A stretch of DNA of 64,000 bases from assembly GCA_013400975.1 (NCBI GenBank), contig WBMZ01000187.1, positions 1 through 64,000 of the forward strand, written 5' to 3'. Position 1 is the first letter of the stretch, and each line of letters opens with the position of its first letter. The position numbers and the translations under genes are program-made. Under the pieces are notes generated by a model. It was not told where the DNA came from, made no database searches, and saw nothing but the letters and a program-made list of their open reading frames with translations. Origin of the DNA: Atrichornis clamosus (taxonomy: Eukaryota; Chordata; Aves; Passeriformes; Menuridae). Positions 12,201-24,200 of this stretch are shown in pieces.

Positions 12201-15200
12201 GTAGTGGAGAAAGAGCAGAATCACTGGAAGCATACCGTCAGCCCAGGCTTCTGTCTCCTTGCAGGGACTGACAGCCTAATGGTCATGTGCTCTAGACAGG
12301 ACTGTCTAAAGTGCCCTTTCTTCTTGCTCTTTTTAACCCGTCTCTGGGCTGTATTGCTTTCCAGGAAAGATGGTGTGTAACTTCCCCCTCAGGCAGTTCA
12401 ATAATTTCTCTGTGTGTTGGAGTAGGAGAAATGCTTGACTCTCTTTGGCTGAGGCCTTATCCCTCTGGAGCTAGAGTGCTGATCTATGCTGACTCATCAT
12501 TGTGCCAAGGAGGGATCCCATTACTGTCATCTTTCCCAGCTCTATTCTGGCATGAAACTGCCTTTGACTCTGTTCTCGGTGCTATGCCCAGCTTTGCTGT
12601 TATGCCTTCACCTCTGATTATGCTTAATAAAACTGTCTCCACTGAGCATTTAGAAAAAAATCAGGCACATCTTCTGTAACTTTTGTATGGTACTGAGGTG
12701 CTGTGCCATCCCCAGAGCCAGGCGCTTTTGAGCAGTTTCTAAGGTCTGAGGGAAAGTTTAGGTTGAATGCCAAGATGCCTAATGAATTTTAAATGGCTGG
12801 TGGATAACTTACGTGGTTAAGCAGTCAGATGTTCAGCTGTATTTCAGGCCATCTTCCATTCCTTCCTTAAAGGCGGTTAAATACTGTTAAAGGCTGTTAA
12901 CCGCCTTCCTTAAAGGCCGTTAAATTTGCCAGGAATTCCAGGGAGGGCTGGTGGAAGTGTTGCAAAGTAACTGGGCAGATGCTGGTAGAATGGCTGGTCA
13001 CAGCAGCTGTTCCGTGGTGTGACAAGAGGCGGGGCAGGAGGCTATGGAATCTGCTGGCCTGGGTCATGGCAGCAGAAGCAGCGAGAGGATGGGGCGTGAT
13101 TCAGGTCAGGGTAGAGCCGGAGATGGTTTAAAGCTTATGCCGTACTAACAGAGTACTGCCAGAGTTCAGGAGCATTTGGACAATGTTGTCAGGCACATGG
13201 TGTGACTCTTGGGGATGTCCTGTGCGGGGCCAGGAGTTGTACTCGATGATCCTTGTGGGCCCTTCCAACATAGAATATTCTGGGATTTTGTGAGCAGTGC
13301 TGGGAACTAAAAGGCAGCATGATCAGTTAGGAATTGAAGTGTGTGTGCTGCTCTGACTCGTGTGGGGAGGAGCTGTGTGTGCTCTGTCTGAGGCAGGCTC
13401 GGCACACTGCCACCGCACAGCCGTGTCCCTCGCTGCGGCACCGCTCCTAACGCCCTCAGTGGAATATCAGCGCGCTTCCCGAGGGCTTTTGGCCTCTTTC
13501 CTCAGTGCCCCGGAGAAGTGGGGCCGCCTCCTGCCGGCCTCGCCGCGGGCCCCGCGGCGCGGCGGCTGAGGCGGCTCCCGGGGCGGGCGCTCCGTGAGGT
13601 GACGCCGCCCCCCCGTTCCCCGTCTCGCCCCTCAGGTGCCGGCGCGGGCGCCGCCTGGCGGGGAGCCGTGGCCGAGGCGCGGGAGCTGCTGCGGCGGGTG
13701 AGTGGCGGCGGCGCGCGCCCTGTGACGCGAGCGAGGGGCGGGGCGGCCGCGAGCGGCGGGGCGGGGCGGGCGGGCCCTGAGGGAGGGAGGCAGGGAAGGA
13801 GGGAGGGCTGACGTGTGCCTGGCGCTGCCGGGCCGCCATGGATCCCGCGGGCGACTGCGGGTGGCCGGTGGAGACCTCGGCGCGGCGGCGGCTGCTGCAG
13901 GTGAGGGCAGGGAGGCGGCGGCGGGCGGGTTGGCCGTGAGGAGCGGCGGAGGGGCTCCGGCGGCCTGAGCCGGGCGGTGTCACACCTCCCCCGAGCGAGG
14001 CGGGTCCCTGAGGGGGTCACCCCGCCGTGCCCCTCCGTGAGGGGGGCTGGCGTTCCGCGCCCCCACCCCGCGATGTGGGGCAATCCCTCCGGAGCGAAGG
14101 CGGCCGCTGGCGTCAGAGTTCGCTGCCCGGCCTCCCCGGATGGCGGGGAGCGCTCGTCCCTCGGACAGACTCTGCAGGGGCAAGTGTGCGCCCTCGTCTC
14201 CGTCCCCCGCCTCTGCCGGCTGTGGAGAAGGTAGGGAGGGAGAGGGCAAGTAGTGGGGAAGGAAGGGAGAAGGCAGCGGGTCCCTTATGGCTCGCTGTTT
14301 GTCCCCTGAGCGCCATGTCATGTCACTATCAGTCCCGTAACCTATAGCAGGCATTCACACCTTCCCCAGGTGCTCTCTGGCCTCCAGGTAGAGGAGGAGA
14401 CACATAACAAATGACCCTGTGACCGGGGCAAGAGCTGGGGGAATATCTGAGCCGTTTTCACTGGGTTGTTGCAGACATCCAGATAAAAAACTGTTTGGAC
14501 TTTTTTTCTGTAGTTGTCCATCCTTATACCTTTGTTTGGAAACAGGTCAAATAACTACCAGTGCTATGTAACGCAAAATGTGTGCATCAGCTTATGCTGG
14601 TGTGGCTGTTCTTTGCCAGCAGACTGTCACTGTCAGGTGTCCTCCCAATACTCAGAGTTTTGCGTTGAAATGTGAGTGCTGGGCTGCTCTGTGGTTTTCT
14701 TCATTTTCGGTTTTCAGTTTGCAGAAAAACTGCAAGAAAGCTCTAGACGGTTCTCTGGTTTTATGAGAGAAATAAAAGCACCTGTCAGACTGCTTGCTTT
14801 GCCTCAGTATCTAGTGAAAACATACTCATAGCTGTCAATGCTGTCGGTTTTCAGTTGGTCGCCACCCTGCCTGAGGAAATGCGTCCTGGGCCTGATTTCC
14901 ATGGACTTCCATGGGAGCCTGTTATTATGACTGCCTTAGTGGGAATTGTCACACTTGCTATATTTTTCTGGAGAACCTGCCTTTCAGTGAGTATACTTCA
15001 TGTTTGCAAGCCTGCTGATGTTTCGCTAACTGAGCTGTCCTTTGTATGGTTAAACTGTTTCAGCATTACTGGGGTCAAAGCAGTATGTAGTCTTTCGTGA
15101 TTTTACTTTTTCTGTTTATAGCATTAATGGGAACTAAATGCTGCTTTGAATAGCTAAAGTAAGTTGCAGTGCTAAGAAGCATTTTCTTTAAGCTCTTAAT

Positions 15201-18200
15201 TGAAGATTGGTTAGTACAAGACAATTTCGAAAGCAAAATAGAAGAGTATGATGTAAATAAATGGGCTGAGGAAAGGGTCAGCATATCTTTGAAATGAGAA
15301 GCCTTCCATGTGCTTGAGCCTGTTGCTGCATATCTCCAAAATAAGCAGTTAATCCCCTCCACTTCATGTTGTCCGGCTGCTTGCAGGTACTGCATTTAGA
15401 AACCAAAACACCCAATATTAATTCTCATTGGAGATCCCCTTCCCCACTCTTCTCACTCTTCATTTGTCTTCTTTCCTACGTGGATAGTTTTCTGTGCAAC
15501 AAAAGCTCCATCACCAGCTCTCAACTATAGCAGTGCTTCTTCTTGGGAGCTGAGAGATGAGAATCAAATAGGCCAATTTCTTTTATAGCTGTCCAGTTTA
15601 GTCATGATATGCTCTGGAAATTTATGGAATGGTTTATATTTGCCTGACAAAAATAGATTAAAATTATCTATTATCTGTAACAATACTGATAGGGGTTTTT
15701 TCCCTTGTCTAGTTTTGGTATTGAATACATGGGGTCAGTTTCAAATGCAAAACAGTGTTAACAGAACAACATAAAAAAGCTTCTGAAATTCTTCTTTTAC
15801 AGTGCTAATTTTGAAACAAGCACCTGTCATGCAAACATACTGCTTTAAAGATATCAGAACTGGGATGAAAGTGGTTTTTTGTGTTTGCAAGTTTGTGAGT
15901 GGTTTAATACAAAATGGCTTAATTTTCTGTGCAAATTGAATGTGGGATAGCAGTTACTGCTGTCCTTTTAGGGAGTGAGTAAACAGACATTTGCTAAAGA
16001 CTCTCAGACAGGGCTTTAGCCTAGAAGCTTTTATTAGAAAACAGCTTAAGCTCGTTTGTAGTGTTATTCAACACTCATTGGCAGTGATAGATGTGTTTTC
16101 CATATGCTGCTTTCATCTGCATGTAAGTGGTGACTTTTTTCTATAGGGAACATTAATAAAATTTTTCACTTACCACTTTTTATGGCTAATCTTTTTTTGT
16201 TTGTTTGTTCTCTCTCTTCTGTAGGTAAAGAGTAGAATATATCAAGGTAAGTTTCTCTTTACTTTTCAGTGTAGTTGGTACTTAATTGTGTAAAAGTTTT
16301 GAAGATTTTTAGGTTGTTTCAGAGGACCAAGTATTCATCTTCACTCCCTTTCAAGGAGATTGCTAAGTCCAAGGTTATGATGTAAGCTTGGCCGGTAGAT
16401 GATTCTTAGTTGACTCTGAGGATTTTAATTTTGCCTTTGAAAATGCTTTGATCAGGAGAAACAATGCTGCTCGCACCTGTAAAATAAAGGGCAAGGAAAA
16501 GCTCCACTTTGTTCAGCATAAATGTGAACCATTGGTTCATGGGTCAGAGTTTGTTTTGTTTTTCTGACTAGCAGTGGATCTGCTTTTGCTGGCTGTTTCT
16601 CTCAGAAAGCAGGAGCTAGTTCCTCTTGTTTTTTGGATTGAGGGGAGCCTGAAACTGACTTCTGTGCAGTTGCAAAGAGACACTCTAAATGTAGACCTAA
16701 ATATGGAGCTATACCTGTGGCTAGTACATCACTTTTTCCAAGAGTATTTTTGCAGCTTAAGGTTTATAAAATTAAAGTGTACTGAATGGAAAAAAAATTC
16801 AAAGTAGGGTAATTGCTGAAATTCATAATTGAATAAAAAATGAAAATATGGAAGAAATGTCTTCACAGGAATTTTCTGCCTCTTACTCCCTCACAAATCA
16901 TACTACTTACCAGTCATTCCTCTCTAGTTTCATTTTAGTTATACTGGAGTGTCCTTCTATACAGTTAATGCAGAATTAATGAGCTGAAAAAGGTCCCTTT
17001 TGGATCTATAAGGTGATTTCTACAGTGCAGAAAAAATACTGGTATTGATGGTGCAGAAATTACTTAGCAACCCACCCTGAAAAAGCGAGGAACATAGATT
17101 TAATTCCACCACCCAAATACTCTTCTCTGTGATGCTGTATAGAAACTACTAAAGATAAGAACAAATAGATATTCTTCAAGCATGATACAAGTCATGTTGT
17201 TATTAAAATCTTTTTCCAAAATAGAGGAATATTAACAGTGACAAAAATGCTTTAAAAGATAAATTACATTTGGATTCCCAAAGATAAAATCTATTATTCT
17301 CTCTTAATGATAGTAGTAAAATTGGAAGGCCAAGCTAATGCAAGAAGTGTTGCCCTCCCTTAAACTGCTGAGAGCTATCTTGTACCTTGGCAGCCACTTG
17401 CTGGCTCTCCTCTCTGCAGAGTGGGAAAGGCTGGGGATACACTGTCCTGGGAGCCCTTGTGTGGGAGGGAAGGAGGAGAAGCAGTTGCTATTGTGCTCTG
17501 TGGGATGCAGTTGGAACAACCAGTGCTTCCTGTTGTGCTGCAGGATTTGCTGTGAGGCAAGTGGCACTTGGGGCGGTCAGATACAGGCAGAGGTGGCTTA
17601 GAATGTGAAAAAGAACAACAGTTGGGTGGTTTTTAAATAATTTGCAACAAAATGATTTTAGTATGTTAATAATTTTCATTGAATCCTCACAGTTAGTTGG
17701 TGACTTGTTTAGGGTGAGAAGCAATTGTGTGCCTAAAGACTGTTTCTTGGTCACAGCCCTTTTGAGGTCTAAGCAGTGCAGTTCCTTGAGACTGGTGCTG
17801 TCTCCTAGCTGACAGTCTGTGTTCTGTTCCCAGTGGGTCTTTCAGAGCTTTCAGCCTCTTCCCTTTACTAACCAAACATTCAGCTCCAATAAAGCAGAAG
17901 GGGTTGTTAGGGAAGGTGCTGCATCTTCCCGAGTGTCTGAGCAGCGGTCTGAGAGCGCTCTGAGATCCTCACTGCCAACTCTTCCCTTGAACACACCTCA
18001 TCTGTGTGTAGCCAGCACCTTACTCTGCTCTGGGTTCTGTGACCAGCCTCTGTGAAGTGGATGCAGGAGCTTTGTGCTTTTTCAATCCTAACTTTTAGTG
18101 AAAGCTGGAGATGCAGAAAGGACTGACTGCCAAGGAATTTACACTATCCTGATTTATGCTTTAGTTATTACCTGAAAACGTTCCCTAAAGTGGTAGTAAT

Positions 18201-21200
18201 GATACCTGATTCTTTTTCCCAGAATATGAGGTACAGTTATTATCAGTTTTCTTTTTCTTCCTAGTGACTGAAAAACAGCTTGCTGAAAAGATTAAAAACC
18301 TTCTGCAAGAAAAAACAGAAATCCTAGAAAAGTTGTCAGAATATGATCAAAAGGTATTTTTCTAAGTTCTTGTCCTTTGCTTCCTAATTTTCTGTTATTG
18401 CTTTAATGACACAGTCAGTGCAATAGCTAATGTCTTTTTATTTTCTATTCTTACTGAATATTATGTTGACCATTTCCTCAGTTCTGTGTGGTTGTTTCTG
18501 TGCTTAGATAAAGGAAGCAAAGGAATCTGTGAAAGTGGCCCAAGAACAAAAAGACATTCTCTCAGATGAAACCACAGGGCTTAAGGTAAAAGACAGTTAC
18601 TCTCTCTGTACTGAAAGCAGAAATACTAGTTAAAATAGTGTGCTTTAGGTTGGTCTTTTACTGTTTGGTTTTTGTTTTTTTTTTTAGGACACTGTCAAAG
18701 AACTGGAAGAAGCAAATCATCAGCTAGATAACAAAGTGAAAAATTTGCACACAATGCTTGAAACAGAGAGAAAAAAGAATGAGAAGAAACAGAACAAGGT
18801 TAGAACAATCACACTAGTGTCTTACCTGGTTCTTAGCTTGATGTGCCCTGAAAGGTGGTCATGACCTGATGGTTTAGATAGAAGTAGAACAAACAAGGTG
18901 AGCTATCTCAAAAAGAGAAATGAAATTTCTGGTTCATCCCAAGCTCAGAGGATTAATCTGTTGATTTATTTTGTTTGGGGTGTTTTGTAGAGGGTTTTTT
19001 GTAAGATCTCAATGGACTTGTGTGATTATGTGTTTTCACACACAAACAGATGGTTTGTGTCATGGGCTAGTCATGGGCTAGTTTAATACTTCCTAGCTGG
19101 AGCCAGGAAGTTTCTTGACAATATAAGCTGAAGGTTTCAGGTCGGTAAGAGATGTTTTCTTCTAGTTAGAGCAGCATCTGGTTCTACAGTAAACGTGAAG
19201 ATCTCTAAGCTGCCCCTTATTCTTGTTGTCCAGAGGTATTTATGTTCTCTCTTTTTCCTCTTCTTCTTTTTAAAGCCTGGTTTTTCTGTATCAACAAGTT
19301 CTTTGGCCTTGTTTTGGTCAAAGGTTGCTGCTAATCACAGCAGCATGCATTACTTTCATCCTGGACTGTACTGGTGTACAGGGAACTTCCGGGCCACGAC
19401 CAGGCGGAGTCATGGGTGGAAGTTGTTTTGGATGTGCTGAATGTTTCTGTTCCTTACCTTATTGATAAGCCAGTGCTGTTGCCAGACAAATGGCTCCTTT
19501 AAATGGAAGTTTGTTGGTGTTTTGACTTTCCTTTTATGCTTCCAGATGACAGGTAAAATAATTACTCAGGCTGAGGCGTGTGCCAGGATAATACTAAGTC
19601 ACTGCTCATCTTTTTCTTATATAGCTCTCCGAAACCCAGAAGTCCTTGGAGAAACTACAGGAAACTATCAACATGCATTCTGCAGAACTTTCAGAGGTAA
19701 AGCATTATTTACAGCCTCTCAACAGTCAAGATTTTTTGTACCAGGAAAATTAATATCTATGTAGTAGAAAGTGCTGGCTTAGCAGGTTCCAGGTTGTTTG
19801 TGCATCTGTACCGTTTTCTCTTCCATTTTACCACTTTATATGTAGCTGTTGCTCCATTGTAGTTTGACTTTGTCTTTTTGTTCTGTTTTGTTTTACATGT
19901 AGGTGCAAATAGCCCTTAATGAAGCTAAACTAAGTGAAGAAAAGGTGAAATCTGAGCTTCATCATGTGCAGGAAGAGAATGCTAGACTGAAAAAGAGCAA
20001 GGAGCAGGTAAGTTATGCCCAGGCCAGGCAACCTTGTCTTTCAAACAAAGTATCTGGCCTTTATTCCCAGTTTTTTTGAGTAAATTCAGCGTGTCTCTGT
20101 TTTCTTAACATGGCAGAATTCCACGTTTTCTATTATCACAATAAAATTTAAATGCTTTGTGCCTGCCTGCACAGGCCATTTGTGCAGCTGAGCCACGTCT
20201 CTGGTATGAAGGCTTTACCAGTTCCACTGATGCAGTTTTTGTCAGCAACTTCACAGAAAGTCTGTGCTGATGTGGTAGTCACAGCATGATTGAGAGATTC
20301 CCACTTGGGATCAGGACTGAAGGAAGTAATGGTGCAGAATTGCCAAAAAGCAGTTCTGAAGCAAAGCTGAATGGGGAGGATTTCTAACCCTGAAATGCTG
20401 TGACACTTCTTTTACAAATAATTGTAAATCCCTCTTTTCTTTCTCCATATATGAAGTATATGGCTTTTTAAGGAATATGCTTTGATTGCCTCTGGACTGC
20501 AATTAATTCCTCATGTTTTGAAGTGTGTGAGCAGTTTGCTTCTGATGTTAGCTGAGAAAATGTCAAATTTGTAAAGTCATCTAATAATAAACTGTAGAAG
20601 GATTCTCAGCATCCAGTTCTGCCAGAGCAACAGCGATGAGCTTGATAACTGTGAAGTTTACCCTTTATCTGTGACCTGTGGTGATCACTTATCACCAGAG
20701 CTGGCAGTAAAATAGACTTTAATTACATACACCATGCACTAAAAATAAAGCAAGTAATCATCTTGCCTTGGTGCTTCACACAGCTGCTAAAAGAAGCTGA
20801 AGGTTGGAGTGAGAGGCATTCTGAGCTCCGTGAGCAAATCCAGCTGTATCAGAAATCTCAGAAGGACATAGAAGAAACACTTGCCTACAAAGAAAATGAA
20901 ATTGAAGTAGGTTCTCTACAAACAGCTTGCTTTAAATACTACGCATCACAAAATACTCTGTCATACTTTACAAAATGCAGAGCAATTGACCCTTTGATTT
21001 AATTACTAGGTTTTAACTAACTGCATTATGCAGCTGAAGCAGCTGGACATGGATTCAGAGGCCAAGAAGGATGACAGAGGGTGTGAGTGGAACCCAGGAG
21101 ATGATCTGGCCAATGGAGAGTTGCCAGGTACAGTGGTCCTACCCCAGGAATGATAATGCCAGGTGGCTGAAGCACATGCTTCATGTGTTCCTGGCATGTC

Positions 21201-24200
21201 AGAGAAGGAACAAGGAGAATCCAGGCATATAGAACTGTCTCTGGGTTGAGAGCCTGCCAGCTCAAACCCTGAAGCACAAAATACCCCCTAAATGAAGGGA
21301 GGAACTGCCAACAAGGTCAATAATTGCTTTTAGATTACCTTCTAACTAAATCATGAGTGTAATGACATAGCTGTAAAGACTGTGTATAAAGGTTAGTAAT
21401 TAGGAGCATTATAAAAGCTGAGAATCTCAGCTTTGTTGTTCTGCTATGTTTATTTTTAATATGAATTTTTAATGAGCTTTCTGCTTGCCTCCCAATAGAT
21501 AACTAATTTAGCTAACTACATTTTTTAAATCTGAAAGACTAAAATAGATGTTTTCAAAACTACTCAGGCAGTTTGTCATTCGTGATGTTGCACGTGTATT
21601 TGCTTCATCTCTGGTTTTGAAATCATTCTTTTTTCCCTTTTTTTCCCCCCTTTTTTCTACATATAGTATATGTGGGCTGAAAATTCCACTTTTTGATTTT
21701 CAGATGCTATGTCCAATAATAGATACTGCATTCACATTAATATTAGGGTGATGTCTAGAAGAAGTGACAAGGGAATATTTGGAATGCCTTTTGGAATCTA
21801 GTAGTTCTGTTGTGCTGATTTCCTACTGTGCTTTGTTCACCATGTCCCCCTCTTGTTTGGATTTTTTTTTGACCACAGAGGGAAGGAGACCTACCCTAGA
21901 TTAAAGTGTAGGGAGTGTTACTTTTAACACTTGTAGAGTCCACGGACTTGCAGGTAAGAAACAGGGAAAACAGATGTACTTTTCTCTTTTAGATGTTGAG
22001 AGTGAGAAGATGAAGACACAGATTAAGCAGATGATGGATGTCTCCAGGGTATGTTGCACAACATATCTAAGAAATGCAGTCACGTTACTGCTATGCCTAT
22101 GATCATAAACTCTTTGTTCCTCTTCTCAGGTAAAAACTCTGTTATCCATAGTTGAAGAAGACAGAAATCTTCTGCAATCCAAACTGAATGATGAAGTAAC
22201 AGCAAGACATGAGCTGGAAGGTAGGTTTAGCAAAATAATTGTTTAGGATGAAATGCTCTTTGTGGTTTAAAAAGAAACTGAGCGTGTAAGTGGCATCATG
22301 GTTCTCATTGCAACTGCTTCTCCAACAGAAAAGATAAAAACATTGGAGCATGACTCCTCTTCGCTCCAGTCAGCCAAAACTCAACTGGAAAATGAATGCA
22401 AAACTCTCCAGCAGAAAGTGGAGATACTTGGTGAACTCTACCAGCAGAAGGAGATGGCACTCCAGAAGTAAGCCTTTCCTTCCTCTGCCACAGCACAGCG
22501 CCTTGTGTCATAGCACTGTCCAGCTGGTCTTTGCTCAGAAGGACCAAATAACTTAGAGCTGTAGTTGGAATGAGTGATGGCTACAGTTTCAGTACAGTTG
22601 AAGCTGGTACCCTTTTTTTACTTTTCCCACCATTCCAGAGATTCTAAAAAGGCTGTCAATTTGCACACATAGTATTTCCTTATACTTTTAAACTTGGAGA
22701 GGGGAGGTGGGTGGTCTGCAAATTCTGTGGTTGCTATGTTAACACTATCCAGAAGTGTCAAGGGGAACATAGGGGCCTTTAAGATTTGTTTCAGACTTAA
22801 GTACACAGACTTGTACGCAGACTTAAGTTCAGTGAGTCTAATTCTCATTATGTAGAAACAGAGTATTTTAGCCTTGTGAGCTTCTTGCATTCTCAAAAAG
22901 CTAAATTAGGGCTGCATTTGTGATGGCAGCTGAGAGGAATGGATTGTGAGCAGTGAGGATCTCTTGTGTATCTCTGTTCATTCCTCATTTATTTATTTAC
23001 TTACTGAAATGTCTGTAACACCATCTCAGTTTTGTGGGGAACATTTGAGAATAGGATTCAGGGACATTTTCAGCTAAATTCTGTCAGAAAGCCAAAATTG
23101 TGATGGAAAAGCAATTGAAATTTCTAAAGTTTGAGTGTGTAGGATGGAGGTTGGAACAAGCACAGGGTTGGAACTGAGGCTGTAGTGAAATTGTCTGACC
23201 TTGTAACTTCAATATCCATGTATCCAGTATGGAGAGGTGGGAAGGTAGCCCATCTTTCAAGGAAAACTTCCTCTTGACCTCTATGAAGAATTTCTGTTCC
23301 TTCCTAACATGTATCTTAACATGTAGTCAAGAAAACAAATTATGTTGAACTGGCTATTAGCAAGAGTTAACTTGCTACAAGTTTAATGGTTCCAGTTTTG
23401 TGGGATAGCCCTTGTAAGTTAAGAACACATTATGGATCTCTTAAATGCTTCCAGAAAAATGTCAAAAAAAAAAAAGTGAACTATGAGGTTATAAAAGGAC
23501 TGGAAATTGGGTCATATAGTAAATTGGTATGGAAGATACTTAGAAAAAACTTTCCACATGGTTAATAACTCTTGAATGCGTTTATCACATGGGCCCTAAA
23601 TTTCCCCCTTTTCACCACACATTCATTTCTTCATTTCCCATGGTGTCAGTTCACCATATTTCCCTGTTTGTACCTTTGTAAATCTGGCTTGCCATCTGTA
23701 GAATTGCTAGGAAAACTACAGGATCTGAAGGGATGAGCTGTCTGCAGTTGATGAATTCTGACAGATCTTCAGATGCTGACAGGATTTTCTAGTCAACTTC
23801 ATGTCCTTATTTTTAAGGTTTTTTACAAAAGGGTTTGTCTGTTGATTTCAAAATACAGTATTTTTGTTTCTCTTTTAAAAAAAACCTCTCTTTTTTCTCT
23901 GTGATCTCACACATTATTATAGATTCTGATATCACTGTCATTAGCAGGGGTGTGCCTTGATTTTGAGTTGTAGTGGATGTAGAATGGTGGACTGTATGGT
24001 GTATTTTGTTTTCCCTGTGCAGAAAACTAACCCAGGAAGAGTATGAGCGTCAGGAGAAGGAGCAGAAACTGTGTGCTGCAGATGAAAAAGCCGTGCTGGC
24101 CATTGAGGAAGTGAAAGTTTACAAGTAACTTGAGTTTCTGAAGTGTATGATTTTCCTTTTATTTCAACTATTGAGGAAAATTCATTAAAACATCTCTCCC

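Larger units (their letters stand above)
13370..14250. promoter_or_regulatory. MIA3: Internal CpG island, promoter of TANGO1S
   Basis: GC- and CpG-dense tract in the middle of an AT-rich gene. A cluster of GC boxes (ggggcggggc-type) lies at 13735-13774 and a TGACGTGT element at 13809-13816, followed by the Kozak ATG at 13838. Together with the splice-compatible first exon this marks an internal promoter. The transcription start probably lies between about 13740 and 13830. Confidence 0.75.
18799..20783 (+). other. MIA3: MIA3 introns 11 to 13
   Basis: Introns around exons 12 and 13, with ordinary AT-rich sequence. An 11-base direct repeat (catgggctagt) occurs near 19061-19083. Nothing else recognised. 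Confidence 0.65.

Noticed and set aside
13456..14083. Two long minus-strand frames (175 and 193 codons) over the internal island
   Set aside because: Pro/Arg/Ala-rich shadows of a CpG island that carries plus-strand exons.
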